Notes under the pieces: model-generated
What the model was told of the DNA's origin: nothing
The model's database searches: none
The model's input: only the letters and a program-made list of their open reading frames with translations
Part shown: positions 1 to 11,261 of the stretch, one piece after another
Position numbering within the stretch: position 1 is the stretch's first letter
Layout: every line of letters starts with the position of its first letter
Origin: Romanomermis culicivorax
Lineage: Eukaryota; Nematoda; Enoplea; Mermithida; Mermithidae
Reading direction: 5' to 3'
DNA length: 64,000 nucleotides
Assembly: GCA_963922205.1 (NCBI GenBank)
Contig: CAWUHX010000290.1
Span: forward strand, 368,571 to 432,570
Position numbers and translations under genes: made by a program

Positions 1-1103
1 ATAAACCAACCCGAAGAATTATAGAATAAAACCCGGCGAAGCGCCGAAAAATTTTCTGTGTTTTCTGATTTTAGAGCCCACAAAACACTTACTTTAAATC
101 TAAATTTAAATGAAAATAACTCTAATTCATCAGAATATAAATATGCCAATTAAAATTTTAGGACACAAGATGGCTCCTAAACCTAAATTTTTAGGAGCCA
201 GTTCCAAATTTTTAGCGGCCCAAACCCCTAAAATGACTAAAAAAAGGCTGCGTGTATCAATTTCAAAACAATGTCACACGTTAAGATATTGAAAGCGTTT
301 CAAACAAATTTTCATTCATATTTTTTTATATTTCTTTATATACATGGCTTATTCACCTGGAGAATGTGGAAATCCTGGATAAGTCAGAGAACTTCAATTA
401 CGATTGTTATGCCGTATAGTTGTTTTTATTGAAAAGTTAGCCGAATTGTTGAATGATTATCCAAATTGGCATGTTTGAAGTTTGAGAACATCAGAATTTT
501 CCGGCGCCTTATGCCGATTCAAAATTTGGATCAGGCTGAAATGTGATTCTTAGGATGTCTAGTATATACCATTACTCAATTAGCATGTTTTAGTGCATCG
601 CCTCACTCTAACTACTAATATTTATTTGTTTTTGAAGAGTAATTAGAATTTCATAGCCAGCTCGATGATAATTACAATCTTATCATTGATGAAGATCAAG
701 AATGCGTTTTAAAAGTTTACTTTAAATTACGATTCCCAGATGCTGAGAGCTAGTATTGCGGTGAGATTTATCACTCTGATCGAGGAACAGCTAAACCAAA
801 TACCCTAACGAGGAATGCTTTGTGTAACATCATTTTCGTACATGTGAGTAACAGTGCACTGAAAGAATGTGTTTATGAATAATAACATTAATTGCGGCAG
901 CAATAAAAGAAAAAACAAAAAAACATGTTTTGTGGCTCGAATCTGAATCAGCTTCAGCTCTAACTTCTGGGACACTTAAATTTGACATGTGCTGAAGTTT
1001 ACGCAAATCAGTAGTAGTGAATAACAAATATAGTTGTACGTTTTCTGGAAAAATCCATTAAGAACCAATATTGAAGTTGAAGCGTGTTCCAGATACATAC
1101 GAT
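1..1103. other. non-coding flank with fragment of a GGCTCCTAAA-type repeat
   Basis: No convincing exon is seen. Positions 30-55 hold the GGCGAAGCGCC hairpin that recurs in many elements of this window, and 170-205 hold an inverted pair (GGCTCCTAAA / TTTAGGAGCC) also seen at about 39618-39650, 39790-39830 and, degenerate, near 40600. The left edge therefore probably cuts a repeat of that type. The missing 3' end of the SMAP-like gene could lie here or beyond the window, but I could not recognise it. Confidence 0.4.
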
Positions 1104-1541
1104 CATAGTTTTTTTTAGCATTTTACAAGCCATGGCTTGTTGGACTGACGAAATGGCCTGTAGAAATTTAGTCCAACAAGTCAAAATGGCTTGTCGTTTT
1201 TTGCTTTTTTACGCTGTAAAAATAGTCATTTTTTCAATCATTTTTATTCAATAGTCAAGTTTTGATATGCAACTTATGTTTCAGAGAATAATTTCAGATG
1301 TTTGCTTAATTTTAATATCTAGTAAGAATGTCACAAAAAAGCTTTCCGATCATAAAAAGCATCTCTTTTTTGATGGATTGCCGTGATGCTCAATATGCAT
1401 TTCTTAAAAAAATAACCTAGCATTGGAATTACTCAGGTATAGTGATATTATAAAATTGGCTTGTAAAAATTTGAAATGGCTTGTAAAATTTTAGGTCAAC
1501 AAGCCAATTGGCTTGTGACTTGTAGGTCGAAAAAAACCCTG
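1104..1541 (-). mobile_element. non-autonomous hAT-like element, CAAGCC family, short copy (C1)
   Basis: The element starts CATAGTTTTTTT and ends AAAAAACCCTG, and is flanked on both sides by the same 8 bases CATACGAT (1096-1103 and 1542-1549). This is a perfect target duplication of hAT length. Subterminal copies of ACAAGCCATGGCTTGT and related half-sites occur at both ends. It is in the opposite orientation to the two longer copies at 13277 and 16295 and has lost most of their interior. It encodes no protein. Confidence 0.85.
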
Positions 1542-1556
1542 CATACGATGAAATTA

Positions 1557-1894
1557 TGTCAGCTTTTATTCAAACAGAACGTGAGTTTAATGATTCCCAA
1601 AAGCTTTGTTGTGAAACTAGCCACCGAATATTTGCTTGAGTCGGTTAGCTAACCAAGTCCATGATGTTAGAATAAGCTAATTAAATTTGAATTATTATGA
1701 GAATCTAGTTCCTTTTGAGTATCAACTTCATGCACGATTTCATGAGTTGATAATAGAATGAAAGCATTTTATTAGAATTGATAAACTCAGTTTCAGATCA
1801 ACAGAATATCATTTGCCAAAAGTGCTAACTGTAATGAAGTACTTTTTCATTAGTACGAGCGTTAATATGGGACTCGTGCTAAAAAACGCTGTTT
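1557..1894 (+). repeat. fragment of a GCACG/CGTGC hAT-like element
   Basis: This stretch is recognisably related to the right two-thirds of the element at 11969-12430. They share the order of short blocks around 'ttagtgattccc', 'gagaatctagttcctttt' and 'ttttttcattagtacgag', and the end 'ctcgtgctaaaaaacgctg'. The left terminus is missing. No coding potential is seen. Confidence 0.5.
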
Positions 1895-2098
1895 CTAAGG
1901 TCTGCTGACAAATGTAGCAATTTGTTTTTTGTCTTTACCTTTAAAATGACAAAAACTCAATTATTTTTTTGGAATTCCCTTTTATGGTCTTCCAGGTTCG
2001 GTAAGAAAAATCCCGGTTATTTCCAGGTTTTTCCGATTGCTGGCCACCCTGACTATCATCATATAATTTAGAATTCCGTAAATAAGAACTTTATCTAC

Positions 2099-5000
2099 CT
2101 GAAGTGATATTGCTACCGTAAAGAGCCAAAATATCATCCTTCGACTTTTTTTCGTTTGTCATTTTGGCGCCGGCGCCCAGAAGCAAAGTTTCGCCGTTCG
2201 ACATTTTATCACCGAAAGCGTCAAATAAATCGTTAGCCGGCTTAATATTACTAGGGACCGACGCAGGCGAACCGTTTTCTGGCGGAGTGGCCGTCGTGGC
2301 GGCGGCGAAATCACCGAATTCGGCGTTACCAAGCAAATAATCATGGGAATGATGATTGGTCGCTGTATCGGTATTAGAAATATTCAAAAGATCGGGAATG
2401 GCAGTGCTTGATGAAGAATGACTAGCCAATTTCGCAGACGTTGACCAATCCAAATCGAGAAGGTCATTTGACGCGACTGAAAATGTGAAAATAGATCGAT
2501 TTTCTTTTTAGTCGAACATAGAGAAACAATCTTTTATAGTATTGTGGAACAAGAAAACGTGAAGACACTGATGACTTTCGTTTAAACAATCAAATGAAAC
2601 TTTTAGGGGAAAAAAGTGTCGCGAATATTTCAAAATAGTATTCCTGGTGACATCACAAAATATTTTAGTAGACTTTCGACTGTTTTCCGTCGAATGTAAA
2701 ATATGACTTTTGAGACAAGAAAGAATCAAATTAATAATATTCATACAACTTTAAAGCATGAATTTCATATAAAATGGATTTTTATCAATTATGTATGTCA
2801 ACCAAAATTCACTTTTTTTGGATATTCGACATATGAAATTCCGAAGATGAACTAACTTGGCTTCGGCGAAGGCTGCCTATGTTTTGAAGTAGTTTTCTTC
2901 GCGTGAGGTGTCGTATCTTTAGGCGTAAGTGCGTTTTTCGATTTTTCGCCAACTTTGGAGTCCGTCGACATTGGAGTATTCGGCGATTTATCGTTACTAG
3001 TGGCCGGAGATGGCGCTAATTTTTTACGATTACTACTATAATCTAAAATTGAAAAATTCTATTTCAATAATGTTTGACGAGTCAATTTCTGTGAGAATCA
3101 ATCCGATTAACCATCCCTCGTGAAAGCATATTTCAATCGGTTATTGACGCAGTTAATTTTCCTACGGAGGTTTCCCTAACACTTTAGACAAGTGTAAAAT
3201 GCCGAAATTTCGTCAGAATCGCGATTTTTGGCTTGGTGTACTTCCTTCAACTGTATTTCGGCGAATTACCGCGCTTTCGCTGTTGTCTTTTTACTTAATG
3301 TTGTCTACATGTTGCCTCAAATTGGCGGAGTAGTTGAATTCAGAATTTATCATCTACGGCATGTGCAATAATGTACTGAATTTGAAAAATTTCAAACGAT
3401 TAGAAAAAATTTGTCTGCTTTTTTACTTAAGCTCAGATTCCTGTAGCGAACAACACGCCCTATTTTTTCATCTGTACGGTAGCCATTTACCAGCATATAA
3501 ACAAAAAATGAGCAAAAGAAGCATATTTTTCGAAATATTGTCGTAATTCTAAATGAACCACACGTTAAAATTTCAATTTCATCGTCATCATTTTAGCTCT
3601 AGCTCAGCCTGAAGGCTTTGAACTGAACCACATTTTTGTTGCAAGCTAGCATAATATATGCTTGCATACTGACAAAAAATAGAAAAATCGAAACACTGTG
3701 CTTCGATATCAGTCTATATTCTAAATGTACAAAATATTTAAAATATTTAAAATAACAAAAATAACATAACATATAACAAAAATATTTAAAAAGAATCCCG
3801 TCATATGAACTTTGTCCGATCGTAATTGAATCAAAATCAGGAACCGAGATTTTTATTGGTACTCTTGAATAAGATGCCTATTTTGTTCAGTTCTGCCACG
3901 AATATTTGCCATATTAACAATCTCTATTTTTGATTCAGCAATGACAGAACAAAGTTCATCAGACGCAATTTTTTAATATTTTGTACACCCAATCCAGAAT
4001 ATCGACCAAAGCAGAAAGTTAAATTTTTCAAAGTTTCCATTAATATGCAGGCATGTATTACGCTACCGTTTAGCAAAAATATGATATAATTCAACGCCTA
4101 CTATGCTGAGCTAGACCCAAAAGGTCAATGACGAAATACAAATTTTAAAATGTATTGCATTTGGAATTATGACAATATCTCGAAAAATGAGCTTTTTTTT
4201 TAGTTCATTTTTTGTTCATATGCTGGTCAATGGCTAGCTTAAAAGTTAAAAAACATGGTTTGTTGTTCGCTGCAGGAAGCTGTGCTAGAGTGAAAAAATT
4301 AAATATTTGTCTGAGCAAATACTTTCAAGTTCAGTACATTGCTATAAGTACTGCAGATTATAAATCCAAAATTTAACTTCGCAGCCAACTTGAGAATGAC
4401 AACGTTAAGTGAAAAATAGCAATGAAAGCGCAATTATTCGCTGAGGTACACTCGAAATAGTATACTTGACTAAGTCAAAAGCACGACTAAAGCGCAATTT
4501 CGAAACTTCACACACGTCTGAAGCAATCAAAAATCGTTTCTGCATGAAACGATTTACACTAACATGTTCAGAGTCAAGGACAGATCAACTTACGTTTTTA
4601 CGAGAATATGTCGTGATTCAGTTGAGAGACAGCGGGTCGACTGACACAGAAGTTGACTCTTTATTAATTCATTTCATTTTCTTAGTTTTACTTTCCAGTT
4701 CCAACAATAAACTTCGAACATCGACCACCGGCGGTTGATAATCTTTCATTGTGTAGCGTTTTTGTTCATATTTGGCGCGGATGAATGTTTCTAAACTGCC
4801 GTCAGTCTGCGGTCGCCGGAAGTGTTCGGGCAAGTAAGCTTCGTAGACCGCTTTGGCGACACTATTACCGAAAACACGGATGCTTTGCACTTGCTCGGGG
4901 GTCCAAGAGTCTAAATTCACAGACTTGACCTGAAAGTCAGACAAAAAATTCAGCAAAACGAACATAAAAATCTGGACGATAATCAAAGTATTGGTGATTG

Positions 5001-5666
5001 ATAGGTATGGCATCGTTTGAAATTGTATGAACACTTGTGAAAATTTTCTTCTCGAAGTTCGAAATGGGAATTACTTTCCATCTGATCAGATTATTGCGAA
5101 AGATTAATAAGAATCGCACGGTTAACTTAATCAGAATTTGTAGTTCTGAAATTAAAATAAAAACAAAAAATACGGAGTAACGAAAGAAGTAACAAGAAAA
5201 GTAGAATATGAAAAATGTGGAAAACAACAAATATCAAATTAATAGATCTAAAAAAATGACCAGGGAAAAATTGAGATTGTAGGAATCAACACAAACAAAC
5301 AATTAATTTCCAAATTTTTCACCCTTGAGATCTAAAAATGCAACAGTACCTTTATTGAGTTTAAAAATTGTCATAACTTCAAATAAGTTACAGACTAAAA
5401 GATTAAAATTTTAACGAAGAATGAAGAAATAAACTCACTTTCGACACGTGAACTCCCAAATTCCTATGAATACCCGCGCACCGGATACATAAAAATACGC
5501 CTAAATTCCAAGACGCCCATCGCGGGCCTTTAGCTTCGCAATCGGCGCAATATTTATTTTCTTCTTCTTTCAATAAATCGTTCAATATCATTTGTAATTT
5601 GTCTTGCTCCTGCTTCTTCAAGTTCGAAGACGAATCTTTCTTCGGCAAGTGGTGTCCGCTCGACAT
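2099..5666 (-). CDS. SMAP: SMAP-type Arf GTPase-activating protein, C-terminus not found
   Basis: The product is predicted to stimulate GTP hydrolysis on Arf GTPases at clathrin-coated membranes. Exons read on the minus strand are 5666-5439, 4929-4692, 3042-2857 and 2476-2099; all have GT-AG borders and compatible phases (0, 1, 1, 1). Exon 1 carries the ArfGAP zinc finger (CADC, 16 residues, CIRC) followed by [13 protein letters not shown], including the conserved Arg after His. Exon 2 completes the domain ([34 protein letters not shown]). Exon 3 is a Lys/Ser/Pro/Thr-rich linker. Exon 4 starts with NDLLDLDW, a clathrin-box-like LLDLD, and contains [11 protein letters not shown], typical of SMAP1/SMAP2. 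A donor (GTAGAT) follows SNITSG, so at least one more exon is expected; none was recognised in 1-2090. An alternative end is the stop at 2091-2093, directly after that donor. Similarity was judged by eye. Confidence 0.88.
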
Positions 5667-5710
5667 TTCGAGGTTGTTCTATTTTTTACAATTCAGTCGG
5701 CCTGATCTGA
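5667..5710 (-). promoter_or_regulatory. 3' splice acceptor upstream of the SMAP start codon
   Basis: On the minus strand a TTTTTTTCAG acceptor (AG at 5708-5707) lies 40 nt before the ATG at 5666, and no open frame extends across it. It can serve either a 5'UTR intron or spliced-leader trans-splicing. The sequence alone does not tell which. Confidence 0.5.
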
Positions 5711-6922
5711 AAAAAACTTTACAATATGGCCTAAAATAGAAGTCGTCTACGGTGGAATTTCCAGTCGATAAGTTCAAAATGAAGACTTTGACATAGGTAG
5801 TCAACTTTACAAAACTAAATTGAATCCTTCGGGAAAATGTTTCCAAATATCCACAAATGAAATCGAGATACCAGACTGTAGAGAAGTGTACTGTCAGTGA
5901 TGCCACAGACACGGATTTTGTCGTTGCATGCACATAAAATTCACAATGAAACGGGGAATCCTCAATAATTACATGATTATTTTTTCCGTCGTTAGTCATG
6001 TTGAATTGCGTCGACCCGTCTTTGTCTACTACATACTTTCCATTTTTTATTATGTTTTACTTCATAGAAAAAGCTACGGTTTAGGATCAACTTTTTTCAA
6101 GTTCAAAATTCTTTTACACAATTAAACCAACTTTTATAAAAAGCTAAGTGTTATTTTGGGATATTTATGGTCCATATTCAATATCCGATACCTAAATTTG
6201 CATGTTTTTCATTCATTAAAAATTGGGACAACGTTTTTGATTTGATTTCTATCTAAAACCTGAATTTATGTTTATAGACAAAACAACAGTCGTTCATTAT
6301 CGTATAGTAATTCGCGTCTCTCACCACACTATTAGTCAGCTGATATACTTATTGTTCATGCACGTATGTATTAAGGCAGATAAAATGGGATCCTAGCCAA
6401 CCATTTTTTCTGTCATAACACGAGTAGTCTCACGAGATTTCTATTTGCGAAATTTTCTAGTAAAGAAAAACCAGGCGTTCTCGAAGAACCAAAAGCGCGA
6501 GACATACGCTGTAGGGTTTGAAGTGTTCTGATGTATGTTGTCTTAATTGTTCATTATTTTACTTTTTTACTTACGATTTGCTTGTAAGAAAGTAGAACGG
6601 TCGAGAGGAGTACTGTATTGTTTCACAACAGATTGATTTTGCGATATAATAAAACATTTTCAGTGCGTGTTTTCGGGTTTTCCGCGTTACAGTGCGTACT
6701 CTGTGACAACGTATTAACTTGTTGATTAAGAGTCATACTTGAATTATTGACATACGCGCTTATCACCTGACCAAAAAAGATAAGAAGATTTAACCTGATT
6801 GACTTCTGTAACTAATGATTGGTGTCAGACTGGCATTCATTCAAGATCTTTTTGACCACTTCATATGCTTATTTATTATAGTGGGATAGATACATCAGCA
6901 ACGCAGACGTTGAAAAAGGTAA
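5711..6922. other. intergenic region between divergent SMAP and ankyrin genes
   Basis: About 1.2 kb without a supported gene. The short open frames here have no recognisable domain and no compatible splice sites. It should contain the promoter of the minus-strand SMAP gene, but no clear core element can be named. Confidence 0.4.
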
Positions 6923-6930
6923 GATATGAA

Positions 6931-7113
6931 CATACCTGTAAGACCTCCGACCAGTTGGGGGGGGATAGAAAAAAGTCGAAATTTTTTCCAAAAAACATAC
7001 ACTTTTTTGCAAATTTTTTTAATTTTTTCCAAACTGGGGGGAGGTTGGATGATTTCGGGTACAGGGTTGGCCAAGTTGGGGGGGTCCCCCCAACCCCCCC
7101 AAGTACAGGTATG
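6931..7113 (+). mobile_element. short inverted-repeat element, CATACCTGTA family (A1)
   Basis: The ends are CATACCTGTAAG and AAGTACAGGTATG. The 8-bp sequence GATATGAA occurs immediately on both sides (6923-6930 and 7114-7121), a perfect target duplication. The body runs from a G-rich arm (ACCAGTTGGGG) through an A/T-rich centre to another G-run and a C-run, so it can fold back on itself. Open frames seen on both strands are by-products of this repeat. At least nine relatives occur in the window. Confidence 0.88.
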
Positions 7114-7497
7114 GATATGAATCTCGGCGAGATTATATCTCTCTTGAGGATAACATCGCATCGCATACATACATGCACATGGGAGCTTATAGAAGGGGAA
7201 CCCTACAATCTGAGACCCTGGACACCCGTCTGAACCCTTTCGATCGAAGGAAGTTTTTTTGGATGATTTTCAAGCATATTTTGTATGAAAAACGTGCTCG
7301 TGGAGCTTTTGTTCGTTTTTTTACTCACCCAAGCCACCCGTTCTCGATGAGAAGTCCGATGACCCTCTGGAACATTCTTACCGCGTATGCCCCTGATCGC
7401 ATAAGTGGATATGATACATCTTTTCATCACCTGAGCTGCTGAGAATATACAGAATGTAAGCCAAAAAACAGGCTATAATAGGAATGTTATGACTATC

Positions 7498-7665
7498 AGG
7501 GGCCAACTATACTTCGCCGCACGCGCCGTACGGTGCCGAACGGCGCCTGATGAGTGGCTGCTAAACTTCGCGACGTACGGTGGTAAATGATAATAAGTAA
7601 ATGAAAATGATAAGTAACTGCTATACTTACGTGCCGTACGGCACCTACGGCGAACTCCTAAATAA
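7498..7665. repeat. cluster of CCGTACGG palindromes
   Basis: GCCGTACGGTGCC, GACGTACGG and GTGCCGTACGGCACC recur within about 150 bp, starting at CAGGGGCC. GC content is well above the surroundings. The CAGGGG start and palindromic sites resemble the ends of other hAT-like elements here, but I could not find the partner end or a target duplication. Confidence 0.45.
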
Positions 7666-8140
7666 TTGGCAGTTTTTCTCATCTTCAAAGGAAATTTAGT
7701 CCAAAATTTCTGATTAAGCTCAAGCACAGACGTTTTAGGCAGTAGTGTTGAGTTTTGGAACTGATTTAAATAAATCTTGGCTGAAAAAATGTAAAAATTG
7801 TCGACTTTTGTCATTACTGACAATTGGATTCATTTAAAATGCCCAAAAAATGGCTCACAATAAAATATTTAACCGTATATCATTGATTAACAATTGTTAT
7901 TTTTCCATCAAATTTATACGTCCGTCCATCATACCCATATACTTCTGAAAATGAGCCAAATATGCCCGCACAAACAAACTTGACACAATTTTGTCCCCAG
8001 TTGAAAGCAAGAAGCAAGCTTATTTTTCTCACGTTATTTTGTGCCAGAAGCAAAAACAAGATGCTCCTACATATTTTCAAAGATAGATTTAGCGAACGTC
8101 CTATATTCGAAGGAATAGAATTTTCTATGTTTACTTCAGC

Positions 8141-10270
8141 ATGGTCAAGCAGGACAGCATTTTGGACGACAGATGTGATTGGTGGTGTTTGGCGTCCAGC
8201 AAAATAATGCCCTCGCTCGAAGACTTACATTACGCGATTCGTTTAAAGGATACACGAAAAGTAAGCATAAAAAGTGAAAAAATCAATAATTCTTGTTCGA
8301 CTATTCTTCCAGGTCAAATTATTAACTTCTTATTCGTCGATTCGAATCGATTCGAGTCTGCGTTCTTGCACAGCTTTAAGTTTAGCCGTATACGAAGGCG
8401 AATTGATGATCGTGAAAATTTTGCTGGACACTGGTCGAGCGAACGTCGACAAATTGAGTTGCGATTCTAGTGGCCGTTTGGAGACGCCGTTGTTCTCGGC
8501 TTGCCGTCTAGGCAGGAAAGAAATCGCCGTCCTATTGATAGAATACGGCGCCGACGTAAACACAGTCGATTTTTATATGCACAGTCCGCTATGGATTTCG
8601 ACCAGAGAGAGGTTAGCTGACTTCGACGAGGGAGCTTTAACTTACCCCGAAAATGTCTAACCCTATCTAGAAACGACCCTGACTCGAAGTGAAAAAGCAC
8701 CGATAAGCGAGAAAATTATATATTTTCATGCCTGTGATGTTTTTGTGGCGTCGTACCACCAGCCACCAGGACATCTTTTGACTCAATTAGTGATTTAACA
8801 GATTCTTTTTTCAGATAGCCAGAAATTTCTCGCTGCGAAAACACTAAATTTAGCATCAATCGAAACATTTCGTTGGATCTATCCAAAAAATTAAATTAAA
8901 TATTGTCTTTTGGCTAAATTATGAGGGTATTTGGATAAAACTAGATGAATATCAAATACACATTTTTAAACTTATTTCTTGATCTGGGAGGGAAAATTCA
9001 AAAAGTAAAATAGTCAATCAACTGGACCGGTGCAATATATGGGAGTCACATAGTGGGTTTGGGGCATTTATCTGGCCTAGCTATTAGTTCAAGTTGAACA
9101 GCCTCTCTTATATTACAGGAAGAAGAGATGTATTTGTATTTGATGTATTTGAGTGGATGTTTAAGAATCTTCTGCATGCATACCAGGTTATTTCAGCAAT
9201 TTTAAGAATCTGAGAGATCATATTGAAAACCCCGGAGGTTTTCCCTCCAAATTCTGGAATTGAACAAATTTGATACGTCATCAAGGTTACTCAAAAATGC
9301 ATCCAAAACATCCAGCAAACAGAAGAATGACACAAAACAGTAAAGTAAAAATTAAAATCTCTCGACTAAAATGATACGAAATTTTTGGCTATGCATGATA
9401 GGGCTGGGGTAATCAAATATATTAAGAGATCGAGAAGAAACGAAGAAAAATAAATAAATACAGATATAAACAGGAAAATTGGAAGAAAAAGAAGAATGAA
9501 TTAAAAAACCTGAAATGGAATTCCGAATCCGGATAAAAGATCCAAAGTCCAGTCTGAATTTCGACTCTTACTGAAATAATTGATGCTTATTGTTTAATAT
9601 GACGACCCTGATTAAACTTTTAGAATACCGAGGTAAAGACCACAAAATTTTGAAAATTTATAATTCTAGACACGAGGACTTGGTTCAGATTCTCATCAAA
9701 AATGGAGCTTATCTGAATAGCGTCGACAAATATTCTCAATGCCCGCTATATATAGCAACGAAATTTAACGGCAGGGTCAATTTAGCTAAAGGCCTCATCA
9801 GACATGGATGCAAAATCGACCTGACCGATGCGGACGGCAGGGGAGCTCTTTATTGGTCTTTCATTAACAGGCAATTCGACATTTTTAAAATGTTACTGGA
9901 CGCCGGCGCCCATATCAATCACAAGACGAAAGCGTTTTTGGTAAAATTTTAGAATAAAGATATAAGGAAGATTCTTATCTTGCACTTCTGAATTCGATTT
10001 CTTCGAACTCATGAAAAATATCTTCAACTCTACTAGATGCAGACGGCAAACGATGACTTGGACGAAAATGAACGGATTTTCCGAAATTTGTTGATTCAAA
10101 GGCTTATTAATTGCGCGACGCTTTACCAACTAGCTAGGAATGCAGTGAGAAATCGAATGATTACTGTATCTGGCGGAACGTCGATTTGGACTAGTATCGA
10201 CCAATTGAACGTACCAGAAAAGATCAGAAAGGAACTCAAATTGATAGAAATCAGCTTGCATGTACAATAA
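8141..10270 (+). CDS. ankyrin-repeat protein with C-terminal SOCS-box-like segment
   Basis: Four exons (8141-8260, 8313-8611, 9670-9940, 10037-10270) with GT-AG borders and phases 0, 2, 0 give about 307 residues. The N-terminal part reads EDLHYAIRLKDTRKVKLL, then repeats such as TALSLAVYEGELMIVKILL, TPLFSACRLGRKEIAVLLIE, CPLYIATKFNGRVNLAKGLI and GALYWSFINRQFDIFKMLLD, i.e. five to six ankyrin repeats. The last exon contains TLYQLARNAVRNRM and DQLNVPEKIRKELKL, which match the shape of a BC-box followed by a Cul-box (LxxP); the usual Cys of the BC-box is Ala. If correct, it is an ASB-like substrate receptor for an Elongin B/C-Cullin ubiquitin ligase. The start at 8141 was chosen because a TTACTTCAG acceptor ends two bases upstream; ATG 8207 is an alternative start. 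Confidence 0.82.
8612..9669 (+). other. 1.06-kb intron of the ankyrin gene
   Basis: Donor GTTAGC at 8612 and acceptor TTCTAG ending at 9669. The intron is AT-rich. I see no repeat family member or second gene in it. Confidence 0.6.
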
Positions 10271-10540
10271 TGTTATACACGTAAATTGTAACGCAACTTC
10301 GAGATCTGAAAACGAACACTCTTGCACAAAAAACGTTTAAGAACAGACTTTTTTCAAAACTTTCCGTTAAAAAGTTTTAAAATGAATACGGTAAGTCAAG
10401 ATATTAACAGCTTACAGAAATTGGGTTTTGTCTCATAATGTGGCTTGTAACGTTTCAATGGATTGCCGGAGGGTTTCTGGATCCACTTGACAAACTTCAT
10501 GTATAAATGTTGAGTAGCTATTAATATGTACATATTTGTA

Positions 10541-10565
10541 AATAAAAACAGACTATCGGAATAAA
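10541..10565 (+). terminator. candidate polyadenylation signals of the ankyrin gene
   Basis: AATAAA occurs at 10541-10546 and again at 10560-10565, about 270-290 nt after the stop codon. No closer canonical hexamer was seen. Confidence 0.4.
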
Positions 10566-10890
10566 AGATTGATAACTAATTTTTTTATATTTTGACAAAA
10601 CTACGAGGCAAAGGTTATATTAGTTTACCGAGCGTCGAGAAAAACTTCCTGCATCCAACGAAATTTTCACTAGTGATAACCCAGTTATTGGGGTCGTGAA
10701 TAGAAGACGACGAATGCAGTTTAGCGATATGTCTAGGAGGTCCTGAACATGCTTATATTTCAGCATTAGTACACAAAATGAAATTTAGAAAAACGTCGAA
10801 AATATTGAATCGCATGAGGAGCTAAGAAATCGTTTCATACAAATGCGGGAAGTTAAACGGACAGACGAAACAACAGGAACATGTCACAAA

Positions 10891-11250
10891 CATATATGTA
10901 ACGGTGCCCCAAGGTCTGGGGGGGTCGGGCGACTTTTCTGGGGTTGATAGTCACTGGTTCCCAAAAATTTTAGGGGAGGGATCCCTGAAAATAGTTACTT
11001 TTTGTATAAAAACCGTAAAAAATGTATTCATGGCGCGAAGCGCCGAAAAAATTGACGTTTTTGACCATTTTTTGTTCGGAAACTGACATTTTTCATCGAA
11101 AATTTGACAATTTTCAGTATTTTTCCGACCAAAAATATGGGGGTCCCTATGACTACCATGTGGTTAGCCATAGGATTGAAACAAACTGGAAAGGGGGCTC
11201 GCCCAATGCCCAGCCGTATGGCCGACGATTTCAGGCGGCGGGTTCCTATT
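10891..11250 (-). mobile_element. CATACATGTAA family element, reverse, right-truncated (B1)
   Basis: It starts CATATATGTAACGG and follows the reverse complement of the complete copy at 56263-56634. It includes the 'ggcgcgaagcgccg' hairpin at 11032-11045, the block 'tggtcaaaaatg' reversed, and the paired 'ggctagccat'-like sites. It stops near 'gggttcctat', where TATCCGGATAT repeats begin, so the far end is lost. No target duplication could be read. Confidence 0.65.
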
Positions 11251-11261
11251 GGGGCCGTGCG

